From Venatoribacter pacificus (GTDB lineage Bacteria; Pseudomonadota; Gammaproteobacteria; Pseudomonadales; Oceanobacteraceae), in NCBI RefSeq assembly GCF_025318105.1, contig NZ_JAOANI010000009.1, positions 1-64,000 of the forward strand: a stretch of DNA of 64,000 bases, given 5' to 3'. The notes under the pieces were generated by a model, which worked only from the letters and a program-made list of their open reading frames with translations, made no database searches and was not told the origin of the DNA. The position numbers were made by a program, and so were the translations under genes. Numbering within the stretch: the first letter of the stretch is position 1; every line of letters starts with the position of its first letter. Shown in pieces: positions 51,064 to 59,665 of the stretch.

Positions 51064-52422
51064 TTACCAGAACAGCCAGGCAAACAGAGTCAGCACAATA
51101 ATGCAGGCCATATTCAGCCAGATGCCTGCACGCATCATTTCACTTTGCTGCACATAACCGCTGCCAAATACGATGGCATTGGGCGGCGTGGCGACCGGCA
51201 ACATAAAGGCGCAGGAGGCGGCAATGGCAATCAGTGCCGACAGGATAACCGGTGATACCCCCAGGCTGTCGGCAATGGCCGCAAACACCGGTACCAGCAA
51301 GGCCGCGCTGGCGGTGTTGCTGGCAAACTCGGTCAGAAAAACCACAAAGGTAACGATGCTCAGCAAGGCAATAAGAGTGCCGCCGGAGTGAAGAAAATCA
51401 CCGATGCTGTGTGCGAGAAATTCACTGGTGCCGGTGGCTTTTAATACCGCGCTCAGACACAGGCCACCGCCGAATAATAACAGCACACTCCAGTCGGTGG
51501 TTTTTTCAATATCTTTCCAGCTCACCACGCCACTGGTGGCCAGTGCAATAATTGCGCTGATACCAATAATACTGTCAAAGGATGCAAATTTGCCGAGCCA
51601 GTTATTCAGCGGGGCACTGAAAATCCAGCACAATACAGTGATGGCAAAAATAGCCAGCGTGATGCGCTTATTGTTATCCCAGATCATGGTGCTTTTCTGC
51701 ACAATGAAGCGCTGGTTCAGATCGGGCTTTAATACCCAATAGAGCACGCCAACAGCTACCGGCAGTAAAACCAGCGTCACCGGTAGCGCCAGCTCCATCC
51801 AGGCAATAAAACTCAGACCGGTTTGTGCGGCGGCAATGGCATTCGGCGGGCTGCCAACCAACGTGGCAATACCGCCAATACTGGCGCAGTAAGCAACGCC
51901 GAGCAGGGTAAATATATAAGTGCGGTGATGCTTTTCCCGGTCCAGCTGGCTGAGCATACCCAGTACCAAAGGCAGCATCATGGCAGCGGTCGCAGTATTA
52001 CTGACCCACATCGACAGTCCGGCGGATACGGCAAACATCATCAGCACCGCAACCGCCAGACGGCCACGGGCTATATTCAGTACTTTATTGGCAATGGCGC
52101 GATCAAGCTCCTGGGCGTGCAATGCAGACGCCAGGGCAAAGCCACCGAGAAACAAAAAGATAATCGGATCGGCAAAGTTACTCAGCGTCTGCGGCGTTTT
52201 AAAAATACCAAAACTAACCGCCAGTACTGGCACCAGCAGTGCGGTGATGGACACATGAACGGCTTCGGTCAGCCAGAGAATGGCAATAAACACCAGAATA
52301 CTCAGACCGGTAACCACCGCCGGAGCAAAGGGCAGGGTTTTGAGCAGCACGACAAACAGCAGAATATCGGCGCTTAAAATCAACAGCCCGCGCCAGCGGC
52401 TGAAAAATTCAGAGGAGACCAT
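51064..52422 (-). CDS. DASS/SLC13 family sodium-coupled anion transporter
   Basis: A 452-residue inner-membrane transporter with about 11-12 helices and two inverted repeats. The paired substrate/sodium motifs are SNTATAAMMLP and SNTASAALLVP, each followed by a conserved Pro-rich turn (GSPPNAIAA; ATPPNAIVFGSG). It probably moves dicarboxylates or sulfate with sodium; the exact substrate is not readable. Confidence 0.92.
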   Translation of the reverse strand: MVSSEFFSRWRGLLILSADILLFVVLLKTLPFAPAVVTGLSILVFIAILWLTEAVHVSITALLVPVLAVSFGIFKTPQTLSNFADPIIFLFLGGFALASALHAQELDRAIANKVLNIARGRLAVAVLMMFAVSAGLSMWVSNTATAAMMLPLVLGMLSQLDREKHHRTYIFTLLGVAYCASIGGIATLVGSPPNAIAAAQTGLSFIAWMELALPVTLVLLPVAVGVLYWVLKPDLNQRFIVQKSTMIWDNNKRITLAIFAITVLCWIFSAPLNNWLGKFASFDSIIGISAIIALATSGVVSWKDIEKTTDWSVLLLFGGGLCLSAVLKATGTSEFLAHSIGDFLHSGGTLIALLSIVTFVVFLTEFASNTASAALLVPVFAAIADSLGVSPVILSALIAIAASCAFMLPVATPPNAIVFGSGYVQQSEMMRAGIWLNMACIIVLTLFAWLFW

Positions 52423-52595
52423 AACCTTATCTTTAATAATGGTAATAAGTCAGCATACTGCGCTGCGCCGACTGCCGCCAGTCGGGTTTGTAATACTTAG
52501 CCCTAGGTATAACTACGGTAATAACCGCAGGTAAAAGGCAGTATTGTTTTGTCATTCAGCTGCTTTTTATGGCCGAATGAGGTACGGGCGGAGTT

Positions 52596-53246
52596 TTATT
52601 CCCAAGGCAAAAAATCAAAATACTGATCGGGGTAGGGTTCATCGGCGAGGGTAAAGTGCCACCACTCTTCCCGTACCCCTATAAAACCGTGGCGACGCAT
52701 AACACTCTGCAATAAATCGCGGTTGGCGCGCTGATGGGGGCTGACATCCGCCGACTCGGGCCAGGATTGCGGGCCAAAGAAATCAAAAATGGTGCCCATA
52801 TCCAGTTCCTGCCCGCTGTGATCAACCAGGGTCAGGTCGGCGGTGCTGCCGCGTGAGTGTGAGGAGTGGCTGAATAAGTAACCCTGCTCAAACAGTTGCG
52901 GCTTTTTCAGCGCCGGATAAAAGCGGTCTTTGGTGCGCAAGTCTTCGGCACTGCTGGCCCAGCGTAAAAAATGGTCGACCGCGCGTTGCGGGCGATAAGC
53001 ATCAAAGATTTTTAAGCGCAGGTTTTGCTGACGTAATTCGGCTGCCACATTGGCCAGAGCTTCTGCCGCCGGACGGCTGAGCAATGCACAGGCCTGCTGG
53101 TAACCATCCACCACGGCACCAATAAAATTATCGCGGCTGGCGTATTTCAGCTCGATGATAATGTCAGGAATAAAGTGCTCGAGGCGGACAAGGGATGGCT
53201 GAGCCGGTTCAGCGGCTGATGGGCTGGCAGTAAAATTCAGGGTCAT
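52596..53246 (-). CDS. M15D (VanX/DdpX-like) D-alanyl-D-alanine dipeptidase
   Basis: A 216-residue zinc peptidase. Motifs: SSHSRGSTADLTLV (His130 and Asp137 as ligands) and REEWWHF with the catalytic Glu and third His ligand; also FDAYRPQRAV. No signal peptide is seen, so it is probably cytoplasmic. The start is uncertain: ATG 53246 is used, while GTG 53333 would add 29 residues. No vancomycin-resistance genes are nearby, so a role in cell-wall peptide recycling is more likely. Confidence 0.88.
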   Translation of the reverse strand: MTLNFTASPSAAEPAQPSLVRLEHFIPDIIIELKYASRDNFIGAVVDGYQQACALLSRPAAEALANVAAELRQQNLRLKIFDAYRPQRAVDHFLRWASSAEDLRTKDRFYPALKKPQLFEQGYLFSHSSHSRGSTADLTLVDHSGQELDMGTIFDFFGPQSWPESADVSPHQRANRDLLQSVMRRHGFIGVREEWWHFTLADEPYPDQYFDFLPWE

Positions 53247-53458
53247 TGCGGATAGTCGCGCGGCGGCTGTGGATGTATTGCCTGCAGTGTAACGCTTTTT
53301 TTGCGTCGCCGCCTGATACACGGCAAGACTCACCGCAAGACAGTACTGCCGTTTACCGGCCGCACTTTTTTGCTACAAGGTGTTATGCAGGCAGCCTTAT
53401 TAGCGCTGCCCGGCTATTGCAGAATGACCAATACGCTAAAACGACCCGTAGCGCAGAA

Positions 53459-53863
53459 TTACTGATTCATATTCTTCTGATTCATTTTGGGCATGTTCTG
53501 CTGATGCATGCCTGGCATTTGCTGTTTACGCATATCCATCATTTCCTGCTGGTGCTTCATCTGGCCATTTTTCAGTTCGTCGGCGCTCAGCTGGCCATCG
53601 TTATTGCTATCAAACTGGCTGAACATCGGTCGGTTGGCAGCGCCTTTCATCGGCATGCCAGTGTTGGCCTTTTCTTGCATGCGGCTGGCGTGAGCGGCGT
53701 TGAACTCTGCTTCAGAAACAACCCCATTTTTGTCGGTATCGTAATCAGAAAGCGCCATTGGCCCGCGCGCAGGAACATCGGCAGCGTGAACGCCAGCGAT
53801 CAGCAAACAAGATACGGAAAATAAGACAGACAGGATGGGTAGGGCAAAGCGACGTGTTTTCAT
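53459..53863 (-). CDS. Exported EF-hand protein with Met/Gln-rich tail
   Basis: A 134-residue protein with a signal peptide (cleavage about VHA-ADV, residue 27) and two EF-hand loops, DYDTDKNGVVSEAEF and QFDSNNDGQLSADEL, for calcium. The C-terminal 35 residues are rich in Met, Gln, Asn and Lys (MKHQQEMMDMRKQQMPGMHQ), which may bind soft metals such as copper. AGGAGG lies upstream. Function is unknown. Confidence 0.87.
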   Translation of the reverse strand: MKTRRFALPILSVLFSVSCLLIAGVHAADVPARGPMALSDYDTDKNGVVSEAEFNAAHASRMQEKANTGMPMKGAANRPMFSQFDSNNDGQLSADELKNGQMKHQQEMMDMRKQQMPGMHQQNMPKMNQKNMNQ

Positions 53864-54006
53864 GCGGAGCCTCCTTTAAGGGCTGCAAACACAGAATGTG
53901 CACTTGAATGTACAGCGCCTGTAGCAGCATAAAGAAGACACAGATCAAGCAATGGCCGATCAACGCGCAATCGCCGGGTAATAACCGATAAGCGGTGCGT
54001 ACTGGC

Positions 54007-54036
54007 GTGAAAACATCACGCTGGTGATGTTTTCAC
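54007..54036 (-). terminator. Hairpin downstream of the urease operon
   Basis: GTGAAAACATCAC (54007-54019) and GTGATGTTTTCAC (54024-54036) form a perfect 13-bp stem with a 4-nt loop, about 50 nt past the hupE/ureJ stop. It lacks a separate T-run beyond the stem, so its strength is uncertain. Confidence 0.5.
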
Positions 54037-54084
54037 GTCCGGACCAACTCAGAATACTGCTCAGGCTATGCCCTAAGTCAGACC

Positions 54085-54654
54085 TTAAGCTAAGCCTAAG
54101 ACAACCCCGGTCAGAGCAATGGCCGCACCGGCGACACGACGGCTGATGTCTGCCGCTTTGCTGTGACCAAAGGCCGCCAGTGCATAACCAGCAGCGTGCA
54201 GAACCGCGGTCGCCAGCAGGAAGCCCGCACCATAGGTTGCCAGAGTGCTCATCGCCGGCATTTCCGCACCGTGGGCAAAACCGTGGAAAAAGGCAAAGCC
54301 ACCGGCCAGCAGAACGCCCGCAAGCGCGCCTTTTTTCAGGTTAAAAGCAATCAGACCACCGAACACCACCACAGAAGCGGCAATCATCAGCTCGGTAAAC
54401 GGCAATTGCAGACTGCTGGCGCCGGCCAGAGCACCCACCGCCATCATGGCAACAAAGGCCAGTGGTGTCGCCCAGCGGGCAGCACCACTCTGGCGTGCGG
54501 CCCACAGACCCACCGCCAGCATCGCCAGCAGATGATCAAGCCCGGTAAAAGGATGTGCAACACCGGCAGAAAAACCAGACACTTCATGGCCGGTATGAGC
54601 AAAGGCTGCGGCTGGCATCAGCAGGGCGGCGGCAGAGATCAGAACTTTTTTCAT
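54085..54654 (-). CDS. ureJ: HupE/UreJ family nickel (metal) permease
   Basis: A 189-residue membrane protein: signal-like N-terminus (AAAFAHTGHEVS), then the family motif HPFTGLDHLLAMLAVGLWAAR and FHGFAHGAEMP, with about six helices. Members move nickel or cobalt. ATG 54654 has AAGGAGAATCCT upstream; a longer frame from 54822 begins in the intergenic region. It is last in the urease operon, where it would supply nickel. Confidence 0.92.
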   Translation of the reverse strand: MKKVLISAAALLMPAAAFAHTGHEVSGFSAGVAHPFTGLDHLLAMLAVGLWAARQSGAARWATPLAFVAMMAVGALAGASSLQLPFTELMIAASVVVFGGLIAFNLKKGALAGVLLAGGFAFFHGFAHGAEMPAMSTLATYGAGFLLATAVLHAAGYALAAFGHSKAADISRRVAGAAIALTGVVLGLA

Positions 54655-54850
54655 AGGATTCTCCTTAGGAGTTTTCTTGCAAATTAATTCGAATTTATCA
54701 CTTACCAACAGGGTGGCAGTTAGGGTGGCGGTTACTCTCAGTGGATGCAGTGCAAGGCGTCCCGCAATGAGGACCCGAGACATACCGACTGGTAGGCGAC
54801 GGGCCGAATGAGGACACAACACAGCAATGCGCCGCTGAGATAAGCTCCAC

Positions 54851-55492
54851 TCAGACGACCGCTTTAGCGGGGGGGATAATTTTTTGCTCCAGCATCCCCT
54901 CGGTCACAATAAACTGAATAATATCATCCAGCCCCTGCGCTTTTTTCAGGTTAGAAAATACAAACGGACGCTCGCCGCGCATTTTTTTCGCATCGCGGTC
55001 CATCACATCCAGATCGGCCCCCACCAGTGGCGCCAGATCGGTTTTATTAATGACCAGTAAATCGGAGCGGGTAATACCCGGGCCACCCTTACGCGGAATT
55101 TTGTCACCGGCGGATACGTCGATCACATAAATGGTCAGGTCGGATAATTCCGGGCTGAAGGTTGCACTCAGGTTATCGCCGCCGCTTTCGACAAAGACCA
55201 CGTCCAGATCACCATGGCGTTTCATTAATACGTCGATAGCGGCCAGATTCATCGAGGCATCTTCGCGGATGGCGGTATGCGGACAACCACCGGTTTCCAC
55301 GCCCATGATGCGGTCAGCTGACAGCGCTTCGTTACGGGTTAAGAATTCGGCATCTTCTTTGGTGTAAATATCGTTGGTTACCACCGCAATATTGTAGTGA
55401 TCACGCAGGGCAGAACAGAGCGAGCGTAATAATGCTGTTTTACCGGAGCCAACCGGGCCACCGACACCAACGCGTAAGGTTTGTTTTTTCAT
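54851..55492 (-). CDS. ureG: Urease accessory GTPase UreG
   Basis: A 213-residue GTPase with P-loop GPVGSGKT (residues 12-19), the nickel-binding CPH motif (GGCPHTAIREDASMN) and VVFVESGGDNLSATFSPEL. With UreE, UreF and UreD it inserts nickel into apo-urease using GTP. Length is normal. It is separated from ureF by an imperfect palindrome. Confidence 0.97.
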   Translation of the reverse strand: MKKQTLRVGVGGPVGSGKTALLRSLCSALRDHYNIAVVTNDIYTKEDAEFLTRNEALSADRIMGVETGGCPHTAIREDASMNLAAIDVLMKRHGDLDVVFVESGGDNLSATFSPELSDLTIYVIDVSAGDKIPRKGGPGITRSDLLVINKTDLAPLVGADLDVMDRDAKKMRGERPFVFSNLKKAQGLDDIIQFIVTEGMLEQKIIPPAKAVV

Positions 55493-55550
55493 TTTCTTCT
55501 CCAGTAATTCTGAGTCTTGCTTAAATTTTTAATCATGTAATGCAACCAGC

Positions 55551-55676
55551 GATGAGGGCGTTAGTGAAGCAGTCAGGGCGCGGCAAAAATTATCGAAGGA
55601 GCGCAGTGTAGTTAGCCTACATGAGCATCCTGAGAAAATTTTTAACAAAGTCCTGACAATGCAGCTAGCCCTCATG
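55551..55676. repeat. Imperfect palindromic repeat between ureF and ureG
   Basis: The arms GATGAGGGC at 55551 and GCCCTCATG at 55668 start a loose palindrome of about 126 bp. Inner matching blocks include GTCAGG/CCTGAC and GCAAAAATTAT/AAATTTTTAAC. It overlaps the ureF stop codon. Such elements form intergenic hairpins in many gammaproteobacteria. Confidence 0.65.
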
Positions 55677-56370
55677 ATCGGAACAGGCGCGTGTATTGCG
55701 TCTCATGCTGCGCACTGGCAATGGCTAATGCCGGTAACGAGCCGCCGATTTCAGCTTCATCCACGTCTTCTGCAGTGCGGATAGTGGCCGGAATCAGCGT
55801 CTGTAAATCACTTAATAATTGCTGCGCCTGGGTCTGACCCAGCGGTACCAGCTTGGTGGCGGCGGCAATCTGATTTTCCAGCCAGGCAAAGGTCAGACCG
55901 GTGGCGGCGGCAGTAAACGGAATCTGCCACTGCACCGCCGGATACGCATACAACGCAACAAAGCTGATATCGCCTTCGGCCTCGCTGGCATAGCGCGGCA
56001 GGGTAACGTCCAATTGCTTTAATAAGCGCACCAGCGCTTCGCCCATGGCGGTATCGGTTAGGCGTAATTCGCGGGTTTCGCGACTGGCCAGAATTAAATC
56101 GTTCCAGCCTTGCCAGCTTTTTTCATCGGCAGCGGTCACCGCCTGCATCGCACCTTTTAATACCGGTAAATCAATCAGCGCCTGGGTTTCGTGCAATTGC
56201 AGCGCAATCCAGTCACGGGTTTTTACCATATTGCTGACCCAGCCTTTTTCCACGGCGTATTCCAGCCCCTGGGAAAAGGCGTAACCACCCACCGGCAGGC
56301 TGACACTGGACAGCTGCAATAAACGCAGCAGCCCCGGTGTTGTCAGCGCCGCGTGGTGATCAGTGGTCAT
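55672..56370 (-). CDS. ureF: Urease accessory protein UreF
   Basis: A 232-residue all-helical protein (LLRLLQLSSVSLPVGGYAFS, WVSNMVKTRDWIALQL) that helps UreG and UreD load nickel. The start is ATG 56370, overlapping the end of ureE by 11 nt (ATGACCACTGA), so translation is coupled. A longer frame to 56538 only reads the ureE histidine repeats in another frame. Confidence 0.95.
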   Translation of the reverse strand: MTTDHHAALTTPGLLRLLQLSSVSLPVGGYAFSQGLEYAVEKGWVSNMVKTRDWIALQLHETQALIDLPVLKGAMQAVTAADEKSWQGWNDLILASRETRELRLTDTAMGEALVRLLKQLDVTLPRYASEAEGDISFVALYAYPAVQWQIPFTAAATGLTFAWLENQIAAATKLVPLGQTQAQQLLSDLQTLIPATIRTAEDVDEAEIGGSLPALAIASAQHETQYTRLFRS

Positions 56371-56920
56371 GTCCGTCACCGTGCCCGTGCCCTTTATCAT
56401 GTCCGTCATCATGGCTGTGGCCGTGGTGATGATCATGATCGTGGGAATGACCATGTGAATGGCCATGTGAATGGCCATGTGAATGGCCATAACCGGGTGC
56501 ATAAGCGCCGGACTCCGGCACAAAGACGGCGTGTTCATGGCTGACCATCAGGCCAAGCAGATGCAGCATATCTTCCAGCACATGATCCGGTTTTATCCGT
56601 AACCAGCGTTCACCCACTTCCACTTTTACATGGCGGTTGCCGAGGTGATAACAGGCTTTGGCAAAGGTTTGCCAGTCGTCACAGCTGGCGTGGGCGACGT
56701 CTTCTTCAGCGCCTTCAATTTTTACGATTTTGCCATCGGTGGCGCGTAAAAATTCACCAACCAGTAAGGGTTTGCCACGTTCCAGAAACAGGCGCACTTC
56801 TTCGCCGTCGGTACTGGTCAGACGCAGACGACCACGGTCGCGCTGTTCGTAGTTCAGCACGACCGTAGCACTGACAGGATCATGGCAATGGGTGCCAAGG
56901 CGTTCGTAAACTTCCAACAT
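56360..56920 (-). CDS. ureE: Urease nickel chaperone UreE with His-rich tail
   Basis: A 186-residue nickel-binding protein. The N-terminal and central domains are normal (LLVGEFLRATDGKIVKIEGA, CYHLGNRHVKVEVGERWLRI, LMVSHEHAVFVPESGAYAPG). The C-terminal 40 residues are very rich in His (GYGHSHGHSHGHSHGHSHDH and similar), partly from four 12-bp tandem repeats in the DNA. Such tails bind several nickel ions. Confidence 0.96.
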   Translation of the reverse strand: MLEVYERLGTHCHDPVSATVVLNYEQRDRGRLRLTSTDGEEVRLFLERGKPLLVGEFLRATDGKIVKIEGAEEDVAHASCDDWQTFAKACYHLGNRHVKVEVGERWLRIKPDHVLEDMLHLLGLMVSHEHAVFVPESGAYAPGYGHSHGHSHGHSHGHSHDHDHHHGHSHDDGHDKGHGHGDGHDH

Positions 56921-56956
56921 AAACAGTCCTTAAAACAGTGCTTTTATATTGCACGG

Positions 56957-58669
56957 TTAAAATAAGTTATACAGTTGTGCCAGTGGCAGTTCGCTGGCCG
57001 GTTCGCAGGTCAGTAATTCGCCGTCAGCACGCACTTCATAGGTTTGCGGATCAACGCTAACGTCCGGCATCCAGTCGTTCAGAATCATGTCTGATTTACG
57101 GATATTGCGGGTATTTTTACAGGCCGCTAAGGTGCGTTTAACTCCCAGTTTTTCACCGACGTTATTATTTAACGCCGCTGCCGATACAAAGGTCAGGCTG
57201 GTGGCGGCGGCGGCTTTACCAAAGGCACCGAACATCATGCGGTAATGCACCGGCTGTGGTGTCGGAATCGACGCATTCGGATCGCCCATCGGTGCTGCGG
57301 CAATCATGCCGCCTTTAATAATCATGCTCGGCTTGGTGGCAAAAAAGGCCGGTTTCCACAACACCAGATCAGCCAGCTTACCTTTTTCGATGGAACCCAC
57401 TTCGTGGGAAATACCATGAGCAATGGCCGGGTTAATGGTGTACTTGGCGATGTAGCGGCGTGCACGGAAATTATCGGCGCCGATGTCCAGATCTTCTTTT
57501 AATAAACCGAACTGGGTTTTCATTTTATGCGCCGTCTGCCAGGTGCGGGTAATCACTTCGCCCACGCGGCCCATGGCCTGAGAGTCGGATGAGATCATGC
57601 TGAAGGCACCACGGTCGTGAAAAATATCTTCAGCGGCAATGGTTTCTTTGCGGATGCGCGAATCGGCAAAAGCGACGTCTTCAGGAATGCTGCTGTCGAG
57701 GTGATGACAGACCATCAGCATATCCAGATGTTCATCCACCGTATTACGCGTATAAGGGCGCGTTGGGTTGGTGGAAGAGGGCAGCACATTGGGGTAAGAA
57801 CAGGCGCGGATGATATCCGGCGCATGGCCACCACCGGCCCCTTCGGTATGGTAGGTGTGAATTACGCGGTCTTTAAAAGCACCAATGGTGTCATCGACAA
57901 AACCGGATTCGTTCAGGGTGTCGGTATGAATGGCAACCTGCACATCGTATTTTTCCGCCACACTCAGGCAGCAGTCGATGGATGCCGGTGTGGTGCCCCA
58001 GTCTTCGTGTAATTTCAGGCCGCAGGCACCGGCTTCCAGTTGTTCTTCCAGTGCCTCTGGCAGGCTGGCGTTGCCTTTACCTAAAAAGCCAAAATTCATT
58101 GGCATATCGTCGGTGGCCTGCAGCATTTTGCCGATGTACCAGGGGCCGGATGAACAGGTGGTGGCGTTAGTGCCGGTGGCTGGTCCGGTGCCGCCGCCAA
58201 TCATGGTGGTGACGCCGCTCATTAACGCTTCTTCAACCTGTTGCGGACAAATAAAGTGAATATGCGCATCAATACCGCCAGCGGTAAGAATGGAACCTTC
58301 ACCGGCAATCACTTCGGTGCCCGGCCCGACAATAATATCGACGTTATCCTGAATATCCGGATTACCGGCTTTGCCCACGGCAAAAATACGGCCGTCTTTA
58401 ATACCGACATCGCCTTTTACAATCCCCCAGTGATCCAGCACCACGGCGTTGGTAATCACCAGATCGACGGTTTCTGCGCTGACGCGCTGGCTCTGGCCCA
58501 TGCCATCACGGATGACTTTGCCGCCGCCGAATTTCACTTCGTCGCCGTAGGTGGTGAAATCTTTTTCAATCTGAATAAATAATTCAGTATCGCCGAGGCG
58601 CACTTTATCGCCGGTGGTAGGGCCGAACATCTGCGCGTAGGACGTGCGGTCCATGGTTTTATTACTCAT
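56957..58669 (-). CDS. ureC: Urease alpha subunit UreC
   Basis: A 570-residue catalytic subunit that hydrolyses urea to ammonia and carbamate with two nickel ions. The metal site is intact: HIHFICPQQ, the carbamylated Lys in GACGLKLHEDWG, AIHTDTLNESG, the flap CHHLDSSI and the later Asp. Length matches the family. AGGGAAAG lies just before the ATG. A 264-bp MITE-like element now separates it from ureB. Confidence 0.98.
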   Translation of the reverse strand: MSNKTMDRTSYAQMFGPTTGDKVRLGDTELFIQIEKDFTTYGDEVKFGGGKVIRDGMGQSQRVSAETVDLVITNAVVLDHWGIVKGDVGIKDGRIFAVGKAGNPDIQDNVDIIVGPGTEVIAGEGSILTAGGIDAHIHFICPQQVEEALMSGVTTMIGGGTGPATGTNATTCSSGPWYIGKMLQATDDMPMNFGFLGKGNASLPEALEEQLEAGACGLKLHEDWGTTPASIDCCLSVAEKYDVQVAIHTDTLNESGFVDDTIGAFKDRVIHTYHTEGAGGGHAPDIIRACSYPNVLPSSTNPTRPYTRNTVDEHLDMLMVCHHLDSSIPEDVAFADSRIRKETIAAEDIFHDRGAFSMISSDSQAMGRVGEVITRTWQTAHKMKTQFGLLKEDLDIGADNFRARRYIAKYTINPAIAHGISHEVGSIEKGKLADLVLWKPAFFATKPSMIIKGGMIAAAPMGDPNASIPTPQPVHYRMMFGAFGKAAAATSLTFVSAAALNNNVGEKLGVKRTLAACKNTRNIRKSDMILNDWMPDVSVDPQTYEVRADGELLTCEPASELPLAQLYNLF

Positions 58670-58690
58670 GTGCTTTCCCTAAGTTATCTA

Positions 58691-58954
58691 GGGCCTGTTA
58701 ACACTAATTAAACAGGCCTGTTATTGGCTAAAAATTTCTCAGACAAGGCGCTGAGAGTGTGGCCTAACGGGTTAAGTGAGCGAGCAGCAACGCAGAATGA
58801 GGGACTTTTAGCCATAACCCTTCGGGCTGAGGCCAGTTTTCCCCATTAACATCGTCGTTCGTCATTCATTTAGCTCGCTAATATCACTCCTCTCTCCTTG
58901 TTCTGAGAAAAACTGGCTCTCAGCAGGCCCGATTTACTTAGTGTTAACAGGCCC
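58691..58954. repeat. MITE-like element (GGGCCTGTTAACAC family), copy 2, inside ureB
   Basis: The 264-bp element has the same ends as the copy at 19101-19430 and lies in the opposite orientation. TA is present at both borders (58689-58690 and 58955-58956). It interrupts the 3' end of ureB. If the element and one TA are removed, ureB reads MGKLDNLGKAHE and stops at a TAA that overlaps the ureC start codon. Confidence 0.9.
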
Positions 58955-59257
58955 TAGCTTGCCCATTATTTCGCCGCGGAAACCGTACACAATGCGGTCT
59001 CCGGCGTAGGCGACTAATTCCACTTCACGGCCCTGGCCTGGCTCAAAACGCACGGCGGTACCTGAGGCAATATTCAGGCGGAAACCTCTGGTTTTTTCCC
59101 GCTCAAACGACAGCGCCGGATTGGTTTCGTAAAAATGATAATGGGAGCCAACCTGAATCGGGCGGTCACCGGTATTCTCAACACGCAGACGAAGCGTTTC
59201 ACGGCCTGCGTTTAATTCGATATCGTCTTCGCCGACGATAATTTCACCTGGAATCAT
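58934..59257 (-). CDS. ureB: Urease beta subunit UreB with MITE-encoded C-terminus
   Basis: A 107-residue structural subunit (MIPGEIIVGEDDIELNAG, VGSHYHFYETNPAL, FEPGQGREVELVAYAG). The last residues, GPVNTK, and the stop codon lie within an inserted repeat. The conserved core ends MGKL, as in other UreB proteins, so the protein should still fold. The loss of the natural ureB-ureC overlap may change the ratio of subunits. Confidence 0.93.
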   Translation of the reverse strand: MIPGEIIVGEDDIELNAGRETLRLRVENTGDRPIQVGSHYHFYETNPALSFEREKTRGFRLNIASGTAVRFEPGQGREVELVAYAGDRIVYGFRGEIMGKLGPVNTK

Positions 59258-59316
59258 GTTCTTTCTCCTGTAAACCGTTAAGCATCTCGGCTGAAGTTGT
59301 TTAAACGCAGGCCGTT

Positions 59317-59619
59317 TTAAACAATGGGCTCATGCACGGTGACCAGCTTAGTGCCATCCGGGAAGGTCGCTTCTACCTGTACCTCATGAATTAATTCCGG
59401 CACGCCGGGCATCACCTGATCGGCGCTCAGCAGTGTTTTACCGTAACCCATCAGCTCGGCCACGGTTTTGCCATCGCGTGCGCCTTCCATAATTTCCATG
59501 GTCAGGTAAGCCATGGCTTCCGGGTAATTTAATTTCAGACCACGGTTCAGGCGGCGTTCTGCCAGCAGGGCTGCGGTAAAAATCAGCAGCTTATCTTTTT
59601 CGCGCGGTAGCAGTTCCAT
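59317..59619 (-). CDS. ureA: Urease gamma subunit UreA
   Basis: A 100-residue structural subunit of urease: MELLPREKDKLLIFTAALLA, LTMEIMEGARDGKTVAELM, PGVPELIHEVQVEATFPDGT. It is the separate-chain (enterobacterial) layout rather than a fused gamma-beta chain. It lies between ureD and ureB. Confidence 0.97.
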   Translation of the reverse strand: MELLPREKDKLLIFTAALLAERRLNRGLKLNYPEAMAYLTMEIMEGARDGKTVAELMGYGKTLLSADQVMPGVPELIHEVQVEATFPDGTKLVTVHEPIV

Positions 59620-59665
59620 CGTTCACCTCAGTTAATCAATCAGTGCTTTAAATAGTCAGAAATAA

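Noticed and set aside
52596..53246. Vancomycin-resistance VanX
   Set aside because: The peptidase motifs fit, but no vanH, vanA or regulators are present and Gram-negative homologues are common; treated as a DdpX-like dipeptidase.
56371..56538. N-terminal extension of UreF
   Set aside because: The added residues are the ureE His repeats read in another frame; the family start at 56370 overlaps the ureE stop as expected.
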